Made by a program: the position numbers and the translations under genes
The notes under the pieces: generated by a model
Told to the model about the DNA's origin: nothing
Seen by the model: only the letters and a program-made list of their open reading frames with translations
Database searches by the model: none
Assembly: GCA_025060615.1 (NCBI GenBank)
Contig: JANXBS010000007.1
Span: 62,001-126,000 of the forward strand
DNA length: 64,000 nt
Direction of reading: 5' to 3'
Origin: Anaerolineae bacterium
GTDB taxonomy: Bacteria; Chloroflexota; Anaerolineae; DUEN01
Shown here: piece by piece, positions 18,929 to 28,380 of the stretch
Layout: every line of letters begins with the position of its first letter
Position numbering within the stretch: the first letter of the stretch is position 1

Positions 18929-20298
18929 GCGGGCATCCCATGCGTTTGTGCGTACGCATCACGTATGCCGCATTGTATTTGAGCTTGGTGGCCTTCGTCC
19001 TAGCTGCCTGTGGCCGCAACGAGGTGGGGCCGATCCCGCCCACGGCGACGCCGCCTGTGCCCACGGCCCCCATCCCGACAGCGCTGCCCAGTCCGACCCC
19101 TACGCCTGGGTATCTGGATCTGGTGAAGGCGGAGGGCGCTGTTCCGGTGGGGCATCTGATCTTTTCGACGGTGGACGAACGTCAGGACGATGATCGGGTC
19201 GAGCTGTGGGCGCGTTCTGCAGGCCGAGACGATGTGCAACTGTTATTGGAGGGTATCCGCGATACCCTATGGGACTGCGCAGTCCGTGAAGTTTCCCTCT
19301 GCGTGATCGGCGATCCATCGGGCCAGGTGTACATGTTGAAGCCGCCAGAGGCATTAGCGCCGCTACTGCCGGCCGGCGAAGGGCTGCAGCGGGTTTTTCT
19401 GTCGCCAGCAGGCGACTTCGCGGGGGTGGTCAGCGGCGGCTTCATGGCGCTGTTAGACATGAATAACCCTTCAGAAGTGGTCAACGTACCTGATGTGCCG
19501 GCCGTCGGCGATGTGGCGTGGAGCGAGGTCCTGACGGATACCGGTGGCGTGCGGCTGGCCTTCGTCGTCCTGGGTGAGCAGAATCAATCCCTCTACATCA
19601 TGCGCTTGGGGTCAGAGCTGGTGCCGCCGACGCTGCTGGCCCAAGAGGATGCGGTGGAATCGCCGGCGTGGGCTGGCCCACAGCGTCGGCTAGCCTTCAT
19701 CGTGCGGGGACTGGAGCATCCTCGCGGCGGCACGATGCGGCGCGATGTGTTCATCGCCAACCTGGAGACCGACGAGTACATCAACGTCACCGAGCTGTTC
19801 GGCCAGTCTGTAGAGGGCCCGGTGCCCTATCCGTTTGGGGGCGCGGGGCCGGCGTGGAATCCGGACGGTGATACGCTCGACTTTGTGTGGGTGCGGGCCG
19901 ATGAGAGCCCTAATCGAGGCAGCCTCTTTCGTTACGTGCTGCGAGGTGAGCCCGACCTGCTTATGCCGGTTTTATATGCCGAAGGGCAAGGTTGGAGCGG
20001 GCCAGCTTGGTCACCAGACGGGCGTCTGGAGGCTGCCGTGGCTCCTATTGCGGCGCGCGGCGGCCAAGGGGAGCTATGGGTAAGCCCAGTTGGACAGGAG
20101 GCCTGGACAACGCTCAGTCGGCCGGATCAGTCAGTTCAGCGCTTCGTCTGGTCGCCTGATGGCGCTCATCTAGCCTATGAGGTGCCTGGTGATGGCATTT
20201 GGGTGGTGCCGGCCGCTGGTGGAGAGCCTCAGCGCGTGGTGGCTGTGGGAAAGCCGTATCAGGTGCGGCGGTTGCGCTGGCTTTCTGGGGAGCCATGA
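18925..20298 (+). CDS. Lipoprotein with beta-propeller (TolB/WD40-like) repeats
   Basis: The 457-residue protein starts at ATG 18925, overlapping the purL stop as ATGA. A lipoprotein signal peptide ends in LAAC, then comes a short Pro/Thr-rich linker (PTATPPVPTAP). The body has repeats of the TolB-like type: AWSEV, PAWAGPQRRLAF, GPAWNPDGDTLDFVW, GPAWSPDGRLEAAV and FVWSPDGAHLAYE. A six-bladed propeller outside the membrane is likely. It binds or displays something on the cell surface; nothing links it chemically to purine synthesis, though it is translationally coupled to purL. The function is unknown. Confidence 0.85.
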   Translation: MSGHPMRLCVRITYAALYLSLVAFVLAACGRNEVGPIPPTATPPVPTAPIPTALPSPTPTPGYLDLVKAEGAVPVGHLIFSTVDERQDDDRVELWARSAGRDDVQLLLEGIRDTLWDCAVREVSLCVIGDPSGQVYMLKPPEALAPLLPAGEGLQRVFLSPAGDFAGVVSGGFMALLDMNNPSEVVNVPDVPAVGDVAWSEVLTDTGGVRLAFVVLGEQNQSLYIMRLGSELVPPTLLAQEDAVESPAWAGPQRRLAFIVRGLEHPRGGTMRRDVFIANLETDEYINVTELFGQSVEGPVPYPFGGAGPAWNPDGDTLDFVWVRADESPNRGSLFRYVLRGEPDLLMPVLYAEGQGWSGPAWSPDGRLEAAVAPIAARGGQGELWVSPVGQEAWTTLSRPDQSVQRFVWSPDGAHLAYEVPGDGIWVVPAAGGEPQRVVAVGKPYQVRRLRWLSGEP

Positions 20299-20378
20299 GG
20301 TGATAAGTCGATGGGAAGCCAAGGGAAGATGAAATTTCTCGGCGCACCGTTACCCATTACTTACCCTGTGGGAGAGAG

Positions 20379-21176
20379 ATGAGACCACCGGTCCTGATCC
20401 TGCACGCAAGAGGGACGAATCGAGATCGCGAAGCGGCGTGGGCCTGTGAGCGAGCTGGCGGCGCGCCAGAGATCGTGCACGTCAATCAGTTGATCGCAGG
20501 TGAGCGCCGGTTGATGGACTATCGGATGCTTGTCTTGCCCGGTGGGTTCTCGTATGGCGATGATTTGGGGGCGGGCAAGCTATGGGCAGTCGTCCTACGT
20601 TACCGGCTGGCTGATGAGTTGGCGGCTTTCGTTGCGGCGGGGCGGCCTGTTTTGGGCATTTGCAATGGATTCCAAGCGCTAGTGAAATCAGGATGGTTGC
20701 CTGGGTGCCACTTCTACGCGGCAGCGCTTGAACGCTCGAACGCTCAAACGGTCACTCTGACCCGCAACGACTCGGCTCGTTTCGAGTGTCGGTGGGTGTA
20801 TCTGCAGCCCCAGGCCAGCAGCCCCTGTATCTTCACCCGTGGGCTGGAGGAGCTGATCACTTGTCCTGTAGCGCATGGCGAGGGAAAGTTCGTCGCCCGC
20901 GACGCGGAGACGCTGGCAGTGTTAGAAGCACAGGGCTTAGTGGCGCTGCGCTACGTGGGACCGAACGGCGAGCCAGCCGGATATCCTTGGAATCCCAACG
21001 GGTCGCAGAACCATATCGCGGGCATCTGCAACCCGCAAGGAACGGTGTTAGGGCTGATGCCGCATCCGGAGGATCACATCATCCCACTCCAGCATCCGCG
21101 GTTCCATCGCGGCGAGCGAGGTATGCTGGGGCTTGCCTTGTTCCAGAACGGGGTGCGATATGCTGCTCAGGTGTGA
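20379..21176 (+). CDS. purQ: FGAM synthase glutaminase subunit PurQ
   Basis: The 265-residue class I glutamine amidotransferase supplies ammonia from glutamine to PurL. It has the catalytic Cys in LGICNGFQALVKSG, the His-Glu pair in LMPHPEDHI, and the PurQ strand VLPGGFSYGDDLGAG. HGEGKFVA is typical of the PurQ branch. Ribosome-binding site GGGAGAGAG sits directly before ATG 20379. It is separated from purL by the lipoprotein gene but clearly serves it, because PurL here lacks a glutaminase domain. Confidence 0.95.
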   Translation: MRPPVLILHARGTNRDREAAWACERAGGAPEIVHVNQLIAGERRLMDYRMLVLPGGFSYGDDLGAGKLWAVVLRYRLADELAAFVAAGRPVLGICNGFQALVKSGWLPGCHFYAAALERSNAQTVTLTRNDSARFECRWVYLQPQASSPCIFTRGLEELITCPVAHGEGKFVARDAETLAVLEAQGLVALRYVGPNGEPAGYPWNPNGSQNHIAGICNPQGTVLGLMPHPEDHIIPLQHPRFHRGERGMLGLALFQNGVRYAAQV

Positions 21177-21306
21177 GATCGGTTACCCTCCCCCAATCTT
21201 TGACTTGGGCCGTTCATCTGCCCACGCTCGGCCTTCTCTGGCAGTTGGAAGCCGCGATGGTCAGGCAAAAAGCTAAAGCTAAGGAAAAGGTTTTTTCTGG
21301 AGAGGC

Positions 21307-22929
21307 ATGATGCGCTATTCTGCACGAGTGAACTGCCCTGTAGAGTGGGGATTCGTATCCTCACGTTCTTACTCCGATCCATTTCATGACGTGGATCTGG
21401 ACGTACTCTTCACTGCACCGGATGGCAGCGAGCAAAGAGTGCCTGCATTCTGGGCGGGAGAGCAGGAGTGGCGGGTACGCTTTGCTCCTTTGCAGATAGG
21501 GGAGTACCGCTGGCGCACGTCGTGCACCGATACCGGCAATACTTCCCTGCACGGCGTGGAGGGGACGCTTACCGTCGCCCCGTATGAGGGAAGCAATCCC
21601 CTGCTCCGGCATGGCGGTCTGCGGGTTTCAACAGACGGGCGTTACCTGCAACATCGCGACGGCACACCCTTCCTCTGGCTGGGCGATACATGGTGGATGG
21701 GACTGTGCAGACGGCTAAGCTTCCCGGGCGATTTTGCCACATTGACCGCTGACCGCGTGCAGAAAGGATTCACGGTGGTGCAGATAGTGGCAGGCCTGTA
21801 CCCTGACATGGCAGCGTTTGATGAGCGCGGCGCGAATGAAGCGGGTTTTCCGTGGGAGGAAGGTTGGACACGGATTAACCCGCGTTACTTTGACATGGCG
21901 GATCTGCGCATTCACTGGTTGGTGAGGAACGGTCTTGTGCCCTGTATCGTGGGCTGCTGGGGATACTATATCCACTGGCTTGGCGTAGAGAAGATGAAAC
22001 GGCACTGGCGCTATCTAGTGGCGCGATGGGGAGCCTATCCTGTCGTATGGTGTCTGGCAGGCGAGATACTGATGCCTTTCTACCACGACCACTCTCGGCC
22101 GAGCGAGTGGCAGGAGGAGTACGCCCGCAAGACCCGTGCGATGTGGGAAGAGGTGGCAAGGTATGTTCGCGCTATAGACCCATACGGTCACCCTATAACC
22201 GCCCACCCGTCGGTGTCCGCACGCGATAGCCTTCCCGATGAGGTGCTGGACTTCGATATGCTCCAGACCGGTCATGGCGACCGCACCAGCCTGCCCAACA
22301 CGGTGCAGCAGGTGATTCGCTCATATAGTCGCCAGCCTGCGATGCCAGTGGTGGAAGGGGAGGTCTGTTACGAAGGCATTGGCGAGGCGAGCCGGCAGGA
22401 GGTGCAGCGGCTGATGTTCTGGGCGTGCTGGCTGAACGGCGCCAAAGGTTTCACCTACGGCGCAAACGGCATCTGGCAGGTGAACACGCGCGAGAAGCCA
22501 TACGGGGCTTCCCCGCACGGCATGGCGTGGGGCGACACCCCGTGGGAGGAGGCGTACCACCTGCCCGGCTCGGCGCAACTGGGCATGGCGAAGCGGTTGC
22601 TGGAGCGTTACCAATGGTGGCGCATTGTACCCCACCCTGAATGGGTGGAACCGCGCTGGGATGAAGGGAATTTCTTACGGCCGTATGCGGCGGGCATCCC
22701 TGGCGAACTACGTTTCATCTACGTACCAGCCTACCAGTGGCGGGTGACGGTGAAATCGATAGAGCCGGGAGTCTCGTATCGGGCATGGCTATTTGACCCT
22801 ACCAGCGGACGGGAGATCTCGCTGGGCGAGGTGCATGGCAACGATCAGGGCGACTGGACAACGCCCGTGCTGCCGAAGTTTCAGGATTGGCTGCTGGTGT
22901 TGGACAGGGGACAGGAGGTCGTGGGCTGA
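21307..22929 (+). CDS. DUF5060/DUF4038 glycoside hydrolase (apiosidase-like)
   Basis: The 540-residue protein has an N-terminal beta-sandwich of DUF5060 type (residues 1-95; WRVRFAPLQIGEYRWRT), then a TIM barrel of the DUF4038/GH140 family (LWLGDTWWMGLCRRL; YPVVWCLAGEI; VVEGEVCYEGIG) and a C-terminal putative collagen-binding-like sandwich. The glutamates in LAGEI and VEGEVCYEG are candidate acid/base and nucleophile residues. Family members cut apiosyl or other plant cell-wall linkages. No signal peptide is visible, so it may act on imported oligosaccharides. It sits between purQ and bioY, unrelated to both, with its own GGAG site before ATG 21307. It may be a later insertion into the purine region. 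Confidence 0.83.
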   Translation: MMRYSARVNCPVEWGFVSSRSYSDPFHDVDLDVLFTAPDGSEQRVPAFWAGEQEWRVRFAPLQIGEYRWRTSCTDTGNTSLHGVEGTLTVAPYEGSNPLLRHGGLRVSTDGRYLQHRDGTPFLWLGDTWWMGLCRRLSFPGDFATLTADRVQKGFTVVQIVAGLYPDMAAFDERGANEAGFPWEEGWTRINPRYFDMADLRIHWLVRNGLVPCIVGCWGYYIHWLGVEKMKRHWRYLVARWGAYPVVWCLAGEILMPFYHDHSRPSEWQEEYARKTRAMWEEVARYVRAIDPYGHPITAHPSVSARDSLPDEVLDFDMLQTGHGDRTSLPNTVQQVIRSYSRQPAMPVVEGEVCYEGIGEASRQEVQRLMFWACWLNGAKGFTYGANGIWQVNTREKPYGASPHGMAWGDTPWEEAYHLPGSAQLGMAKRLLERYQWWRIVPHPEWVEPRWDEGNFLRPYAAGIPGELRFIYVPAYQWRVTVKSIEPGVSYRAWLFDPTSGREISLGEVHGNDQGDWTTPVLPKFQDWLLVLDRGQEVVG

Positions 22930-23077
22930 ATTCCATGGCACATAGAGGGCGAGGCTTGCGCCGAGCCGTTCGTTCTGTCTGATCCACAGGGATGACTTTG
23001 GCTCGTCGAGAGGCTCGTCCTTGTGTACTTGATGGAAAGCCGATCTCCTTTTGCAGACTAGACAAGTGAGGGGCTCA

Positions 23078-23629
23078 ATGTCAGTACAGGAGTTTGTCTT
23101 AAGCCGTCCATGGGTTCGCACCGGGATTAGCGTAGGGTTTTTCGCCGCGTTGACCGCGTTGACCGCACGGGTCTCGATCCCGCTGCCGTTTACGCCGGTG
23201 CCGATCACCCTGCAGGTGCTGGCGGTATTACTGGCCGGGTTGACATTGGGGGCAAGGGCTGGCGCGGCCAGTCAGCTGACATATCTGGCGGCGATCGCGG
23301 TAGGATTACCTCTGACCGCAAGGGGGTTAGGTGGGATCGCAGCGTTCCTCAGCCCCACGGCTGGTTACCTAATCGCCTTCGCGCCGGCCGCCTTTGTGGT
23401 CGGAACGCTGGCCCGGCCAGGGTGGCGCACCTGGCTGGCGATGCTAGCCGGGATCGGGGTGATCTATCTAGGAGGCGCAAGTTGGCTGGCCATCTGGCTG
23501 GGAGGTGACTGGGGTAAAGCTTGGTCTTTGGGGGTAGCTCCGTTTGTGGGGGTGGACCTGGCGAAGGCAGTGATAGCGGCTGCCGTGGTAGATGGCGCTC
23601 GTCGCTGGATGAGGGGAGAGCCGCGATGA
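23078..23629 (+). CDS. bioY: Biotin transporter substrate-binding protein BioY
   Basis: The 183-residue membrane protein has about six helices and the BioY core: [26 protein letters not shown], cut here as [13 protein letters not shown] and [15 protein letters not shown], plus [17 protein letters not shown]. It is the S component of an energy-coupling-factor biotin transporter and may also work alone. The ATP-binding and T components are not nearby. The start is ATG 23078 with GAGGGG upstream. Its stop overlaps the purA start (ATGA), so biotin uptake and adenylosuccinate synthesis are co-expressed. Confidence 0.93.
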   Translation: MSVQEFVLSRPWVRTGISVGFFAALTALTARVSIPLPFTPVPITLQVLAVLLAGLTLGARAGAASQLTYLAAIAVGLPLTARGLGGIAAFLSPTAGYLIAFAPAAFVVGTLARPGWRTWLAMLAGIGVIYLGGASWLAIWLGGDWGKAWSLGVAPFVGVDLAKAVIAAAVVDGARRWMRGEPR

Positions 23630-24906
23630 CGGTGACGGCGGTGGTGGGCGCCCAATGGGGCGACGAAGGCAAAGGGCGCGTGGTGGATTATCTCGCCCAG
23701 CGGGCTGACATGGTGATTCGCTTCCAGGGAGGGGACAACGCCGGCCACACCGTGGTCAACGAGCGGGGCGTGTTTCGGCTACACCTAGTGCCGGCGGGCA
23801 TCTTCAACCCGCGCACGCGATGCATCGTCGGCACCGGCACCGTGGTCAACCCGGAGACCTTGTTGCAGGAGATGGACGAGCTGTCGCAAGCCGGCGTTTG
23901 CCTGGATAACTTGTGGTTGTCCGAGCGGGCACACGTGGTGCTGCCGTATCATCGGCTGCTAGATGGGCTGGAAGAGGCCGCGCGAGGCGGTGCTCGCATC
24001 GGCACAACCCAACGAGGAATCGGCCCGGCCTACGCGGACAAGGCGGCTCGCCATGGAATCCGCTTAGGGGATCTTACCCGGCCCGACTATCTCCGCCAAC
24101 GCCTAGCTTTGATCCTGGAGCACAAAAATCGCACCTTGGCCCATTTCGGTTGCCCACCCCTCGACTTGGACGAGCTGATCGAGCAGGCACTGACCTGGGG
24201 CAGAGCGCTGGCGCCACGCATCGTGGACACCCTGCCGATGATCCAGGAGGCCGTGCGCAGCGGCCAGCGTATCTTGCTCGAGGGGCAATTAGGCGTCATG
24301 CGCGATCTAGACTGGGGCACGTACCCGTATGTGACCTCATCTAATCCTCTGGCTGGCTTCGCCTGTGTGGGAGCCGGGCTGCCTCCGACGGCAATCACGC
24401 AAGTGATCGGCGTGGTGAAGGCATATTGCACAGCGGTGGGAGCTGGCCCATTTCCGACGGAGCTGAAAGACGAAAATGGCGAGCGTTTGCGGCAGATTGG
24501 GCAGGAATACGGCGCGACGACAGGACGGCCGCGGCGTTGTGGCTGGTTCGATAGTGTTGCCATTCGCCATGCGGCGTGGTTCAACGGCTTCACGGGCCTG
24601 GCCGTGACCAAGCTAGACGTGCTGGATACCTTCCCTGAGGTGAAGATCTGCATCGGATACGAGCTGGACGGCAAGGTGATCGAACGGGTGCCTGACACGC
24701 CGGACATGGAGCGGGTGAAGCCGGTGTATGAGACATGGCCGGGCTGGATGACGTCCACGCGCCAAGCTCGCACCTGGGACGATCTGCCGAAGGCCGCGCG
24801 GGCTTATCTGCATCGGATCTCTGAGCTGGCTGGCGTGCCGATCCGATATATCTCAGTAGGGCCCGAACGTGATCAGTTGATCACACTAGAACAAGGCAAC
24901 GGGTGA
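23626..24906 (+). CDS. purA: Adenylosuccinate synthetase
   Basis: The 426-residue GTP-dependent enzyme joins IMP and aspartate, the first step of the AMP branch. Motifs: [19 protein letters not shown] at the N-terminus (P-loop and catalytic Asp), [26 protein letters not shown], and the C-terminal [13 protein letters not shown] 23626 overlaps the bioY stop and is preceded by GAGGGGAG. purB follows after six bases, so both AMP-branch genes are adjacent. Confidence 0.97.
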   Translation: MTVTAVVGAQWGDEGKGRVVDYLAQRADMVIRFQGGDNAGHTVVNERGVFRLHLVPAGIFNPRTRCIVGTGTVVNPETLLQEMDELSQAGVCLDNLWLSERAHVVLPYHRLLDGLEEAARGGARIGTTQRGIGPAYADKAARHGIRLGDLTRPDYLRQRLALILEHKNRTLAHFGCPPLDLDELIEQALTWGRALAPRIVDTLPMIQEAVRSGQRILLEGQLGVMRDLDWGTYPYVTSSNPLAGFACVGAGLPPTAITQVIGVVKAYCTAVGAGPFPTELKDENGERLRQIGQEYGATTGRPRRCGWFDSVAIRHAAWFNGFTGLAVTKLDVLDTFPEVKICIGYELDGKVIERVPDTPDMERVKPVYETWPGWMTSTRQARTWDDLPKAARAYLHRISELAGVPIRYISVGPERDQLITLEQGNG

Positions 24907-24912
24907 GATCCT

Positions 24913-26385
24913 GTGAGCAAGGAGATAACGTTCACACACGAGGCATATCTCTCGCCTTTCACCTGGCGCTACGGGTCGCCAGAAATGCGCCGGCTGTGGA
25001 GCGAGACGCACAAGCGCCGGCTGTGGCGCCGCATCTGGGTGACGTTGGCCGAGGCTCAGCAGGTCGCCGGATTGGTGACGGCGGAACAGGTGGCTGATCT
25101 GCGCAAGCACCAGGATGATGTGAGCCTGGCGCGGGCGCATGAGATCGAACAGGAGATCCGCCACGATCTGATGGCCGAGGTGCGCGCCTACGCCGAGCAA
25201 TGTCCTATCGGCGGTGGCATTATCCACCTGGGCGCTACTTCCATGGACATCGAGGATAATGCCGACGCGCTGCGCATCCAGGAGGCGTTGGACCTGATCC
25301 TGAAACGGCTGCGAGAGTTGATCCTGGCCTTCGCCCGGCAGATCGAGACGTGGGCGGATGTGCCGACCATGGCGTTCACCCATCTGCAACCGGCAGAGCC
25401 CACCACCATCGGTTATCGGCTGGCGCAGTACGCGCAGGACCTCTGGATGGACTGGCAGGAGCTCAGCCGCGTGCGCGCGGAGATCCGTGGCAAGGGCCTC
25501 AAGGGAGCAGTGGGGACTTCGGCTTCCTATGCTCAATTGCTTGCCGGAACGGGGATGACGCCGGAGGAGTTAGAACGTCGGGTGATGACAGCACTGGGCC
25601 TAGAGCCGGTGCCGGTGGCAACGCAGACCTATCCGCGCAAGCAGGAATATCGAGTGCTGTCGGCGCTAGCGGGGCTGGGACAGTCGCTGTATAAGTTCGC
25701 GTTTGATCTGCGGGTGTTGCAATCGCCGCCTGTCGGCGAATGGGCGGAGCCATTCGGTGCTCGCCAGGTGGGATCGAGCGCGATGCCATTCAAGCGCAAC
25801 CCGATCAATGCCGAAAACATGAACAGCCTGGCGCGGCTGTTGGCGGCCTTGCCGCGGGTGGCCTGGGACAACGCAGCTCACAGCCTGCTGGAGCGCACCC
25901 TGGATGATTCGGCCAACCGCCGCACGATCCTGCCGGAGGCGTTTCTCATCGCCGATGAGCTGTTGTTGCGGGCATATCGACTGATCACAGGGTTGCAGGT
26001 GGATTGCGAGGCAGCAGAACGGCTGTTAGACGCCTATGGGGCCTTCGCCGCCACCGAGCGGCTGCTAATGGAGCTGGTGAAGCGGGGTGGGAATCGCCAG
26101 GAGCTGCACGAGGTGATCCGCGAACATTCTCTGAGGGCATGGGCCGAAATACGCCAAAGACGCTCGAATCCGCTTGCGAGCCTGCTCGGTGGTGATTCAC
26201 GGATCACCCACTACGCATCCCAAGATGAAGTGCGCGCCTGGCTGGATGCCACAGGTTACGTGGGAGATGCATCTATTCGGGCACGCCGTTTCGCGGCCCT
26301 GCTGTGGAAAGAGTTGAATCCGAGTATCGCTTCGGCGGATCGGGAAATGGGCAAGATCCCTGAGCGAGGAGTAACGAGTGAATGA
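24913..26385 (+). CDS. purB: Adenylosuccinate lyase
   Basis: The 490-residue lyase releases fumarate from SAICAR in IMP synthesis and from adenylosuccinate in AMP synthesis. It carries the superfamily signature SSAMPFKRNPINAEN with the catalytic serine loop, the active-site His in HLGATSMDIEDNAD and THLQPAEPTT. At about 490 residues it resembles the longer group shared with eukaryotes rather than the roughly 430-residue Bacillus type. The start is GTG 24913. Its end overlaps the HIT gene by 8 bases. Confidence 0.96.
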   Translation: MSKEITFTHEAYLSPFTWRYGSPEMRRLWSETHKRRLWRRIWVTLAEAQQVAGLVTAEQVADLRKHQDDVSLARAHEIEQEIRHDLMAEVRAYAEQCPIGGGIIHLGATSMDIEDNADALRIQEALDLILKRLRELILAFARQIETWADVPTMAFTHLQPAEPTTIGYRLAQYAQDLWMDWQELSRVRAEIRGKGLKGAVGTSASYAQLLAGTGMTPEELERRVMTALGLEPVPVATQTYPRKQEYRVLSALAGLGQSLYKFAFDLRVLQSPPVGEWAEPFGARQVGSSAMPFKRNPINAENMNSLARLLAALPRVAWDNAAHSLLERTLDDSANRRTILPEAFLIADELLLRAYRLITGLQVDCEAAERLLDAYGAFAATERLLMELVKRGGNRQELHEVIREHSLRAWAEIRQRRSNPLASLLGGDSRITHYASQDEVRAWLDATGYVGDASIRARRFAALLWKELNPSIASADREMGKIPERGVTSE

Positions 26386-26800
26386 GTGCATCTTCTGTGA
26401 TATTCTGAGGGGCGCGGCGCCGGCTAGTGTGGTCTATCATGATGACCTATGCACGGCTTTTATGGACATTCAGCCAGTGAACCCTGGCCATCTGCTCGTG
26501 GTGCCTAACCGACATGCTACGTATCTGGCCGATTTGCCTGCGGAGACGGGCGCGCAGATATTTCGTGTGGCCCAACGACTCGCCTTGGCTTTGCGGCGCA
26601 GCGGTATCCGGTGTGAAGGAGTGAACCTCTTCTTGGCCGATGGCAGGGTGGCGATGCAAGAGATCTTCCATGTCCATTTGCATGTCATCCCACGATATAA
26701 AGGTGATGGCTTCGGCCTTCGGTTTGGCCCAACGTACGGTACCAGGCCGCCCCGAGCAGAGCTGGATCGGATCGCTCAACAGATCAAAGAGGCACTTTAA
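26378..26800 (+). CDS. HIT family nucleotide hydrolase
   Basis: The 140-residue protein starts ECIFCDILRGAAPASVVY with a CxxC pair near the N-terminus, and has the histidine-triad motif as HVHLHVIPR. HIT proteins such as Hint cleave purine nucleotide phosphoramidates and release AMP. GTG 26378 lies inside the end of purB, behind GAGCGAGGAG. Its place between purB and purC suggests a housekeeping role in purine nucleotide turnover, though this is inference. Confidence 0.93.
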   Translation: MNECIFCDILRGAAPASVVYHDDLCTAFMDIQPVNPGHLLVVPNRHATYLADLPAETGAQIFRVAQRLALALRRSGIRCEGVNLFLADGRVAMQEIFHVHLHVIPRYKGDGFGLRFGPTYGTRPPRAELDRIAQQIKEAL

Positions 26801-26815
26801 GCAGGAGGAAAAAAC

Positions 26816-27796
26816 ATGTTGTCCCTTGTCGAGATTCAGGCAGCTATTCCATATGCCCTCCCGCGTGTAGAGCTACCCGGCTTGGGGCCACGGATTGAGG
26901 GCAAAGTGCGGGACATCTATGTGGTCGGCGATCGGCGGATCTTGATCACGACTGACCGCGTCTCGGCCTTCGACCGAGTGCTAGGGGTGATCCCTTTCAA
27001 AGGGCAGGTGCTCAACCAGCTCAGCGCCTGGTGGTTCGAGCAGACGCGAGATCTCGTCGTCAACCACATGCTGGACGTCCCCGATCCCAACGTGATGATC
27101 GCCCGTGAGGCTCAGCCGTTGCCAGTGGAGGTGATCGTGCGTGGGTACATCACCGGCGTCACATCCACCTCGCTGTGGACGCTGTACAGCCAAGGGGTGA
27201 AGCGGCCCTATGGGCTCGACCTGCCGCCTGGGCTGCGCAAGAACGACCCGCTGCCGGAGCCGGTGATCACGCCAACCACCAAGGCCACCGGCGGCGCGCA
27301 CGACGAGCGGTTAACCTCAGAGGAGGTGGTTGAACGAGGGTTAGTGTCCCCTGACCTGTGGGCGAAGATTCAAGAGGTGGCGCTGGCCCTCTTCCGGCGC
27401 GGCCAGGAGGTGGCTCAAAGGGCTGGGTTGATCCTGGTGGACACGAAATACGAGTTTGGGCTCATTGACGGAAAGCCGGCGCTGATTGACGAGATCCACA
27501 CCCCGGATTCCAGCCGCTTCTGGGTGGCGGAAAGCTACGAGCAGGTGCGCGGCACAGATCAAGAGCCGGAGAACTTCGACAAAGAGTTTCTGCGCATGTG
27601 GTTCGTCCAGCAGGGGTATCGCGGCGATGGAGAGCCGCCCGTCATGCCGCCGGAATTCGTCGCCCAGGTGGCGCAGCGTTACATTGCCGCCTATGAGCGG
27701 CTGACTGGAGAGACGTTTGTGCCGGGACGGCAACCCGCCGTGGAGCGCATTCGCGAGGCTTTGGCGAGCCTCACCATATCGAAATCGATCCGTTAG
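26816..27796 (+). CDS. purC: SAICAR synthetase
   Basis: The 326-residue enzyme condenses CAIR with aspartate using ATP. Motifs: EGKVRDIYVVGDRRILITTDRVSAFD at the N-terminus (here EGKVRDIY then TTDRVSAFDRVL), VEVIVRGYITG in the middle, and DEIHTPDSSRFW. The length matches the longer bacterial/yeast-like form rather than the 240-residue Gram-positive form. A strong GCAGGAGGAAAA site precedes ATG 26816. It lies nine bases before purE, the enzyme that supplies its substrate. Confidence 0.97.
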   Translation: MLSLVEIQAAIPYALPRVELPGLGPRIEGKVRDIYVVGDRRILITTDRVSAFDRVLGVIPFKGQVLNQLSAWWFEQTRDLVVNHMLDVPDPNVMIAREAQPLPVEVIVRGYITGVTSTSLWTLYSQGVKRPYGLDLPPGLRKNDPLPEPVITPTTKATGGAHDERLTSEEVVERGLVSPDLWAKIQEVALALFRRGQEVAQRAGLILVDTKYEFGLIDGKPALIDEIHTPDSSRFWVAESYEQVRGTDQEPENFDKEFLRMWFVQQGYRGDGEPPVMPPEFVAQVAQRYIAAYERLTGETFVPGRQPAVERIREALASLTISKSIR

Positions 27797-27805
27797 GAGG
27801 CCACT

Positions 27806-28300
27806 GTGGCATTCGTTCCTATTATTATGGGATCACGGTCAGATCTATCACACGCGCAGGCCATCGCCGGCGCGCTGCAGGCGTTGGGCATCCAGTGCGA
27901 GATCCGGGTGGCTTCGGCGCACAAGGTGACGCGCTATCTGCTCGACATGCTGGCCGCGTACGAAGCTGACCCTCAACCGAAGGTGTATATCACCGTGGCC
28001 GGCCGTTCCAACGCGTTGAGCGGGGTGGTGGACGCCAACGTGACGGCGCCGGTGATCGCCTGCCCACCGTACTCGGATCGCTTTGGGGGGGCGGATCTCT
28101 TCTCGTCGCTGCGGATGCCCTCGGGGGTGGCGCCCGCGGTGGTGTTGGAGCCGGCCGCCGCAGCATTGCTAGCCGCCAAGATCTTGGCGCTGGCCGATCC
28201 AGCTCTACGCGAGCGGATCGTGCAGGCGCGGCGGGAGGCGGCTCAACAGGTTATCGAAGATGACGAAAGTCTGCGTAAAGGAGTAAGAAGTGAAGCGTAA
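27806..28300 (+). CDS. purE: Class II PurE, AIR carboxylase (CO2-dependent)
   Basis: The 164-residue protein makes CAIR from AIR. It has MGSRSDLSHA at the N-terminus. At the positions that separate the classes it reads SAHK (37-40) instead of SAHRTP, and AGRSNALSGVVDANVTAPVI with CPPYSDRFGGADLFSSLRMPSG instead of AGGAAHLPGM. These features belong to class II PurE, known from animals (PAICS) and bacteria such as Treponema, which carboxylates AIR directly with CO2. Class I instead needs PurK to make N5-CAIR. No purK is present in this otherwise complete cluster, which agrees. GTG 27806 follows AGGAGGCCACT. Confidence 0.92.
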   Translation: MAFVPIIMGSRSDLSHAQAIAGALQALGIQCEIRVASAHKVTRYLLDMLAAYEADPQPKVYITVAGRSNALSGVVDANVTAPVIACPPYSDRFGGADLFSSLRMPSGVAPAVVLEPAAAALLAAKILALADPALRERIVQARREAAQQVIEDDESLRKGVRSEA

Positions 28301-28380
28301 CGAGGCGACAGGATGGCTTGCCCTAAAGACCACGGTTAAGTGCAGAGCTACCTGACCACCTCAAGCGAGGGACTTGTGGG

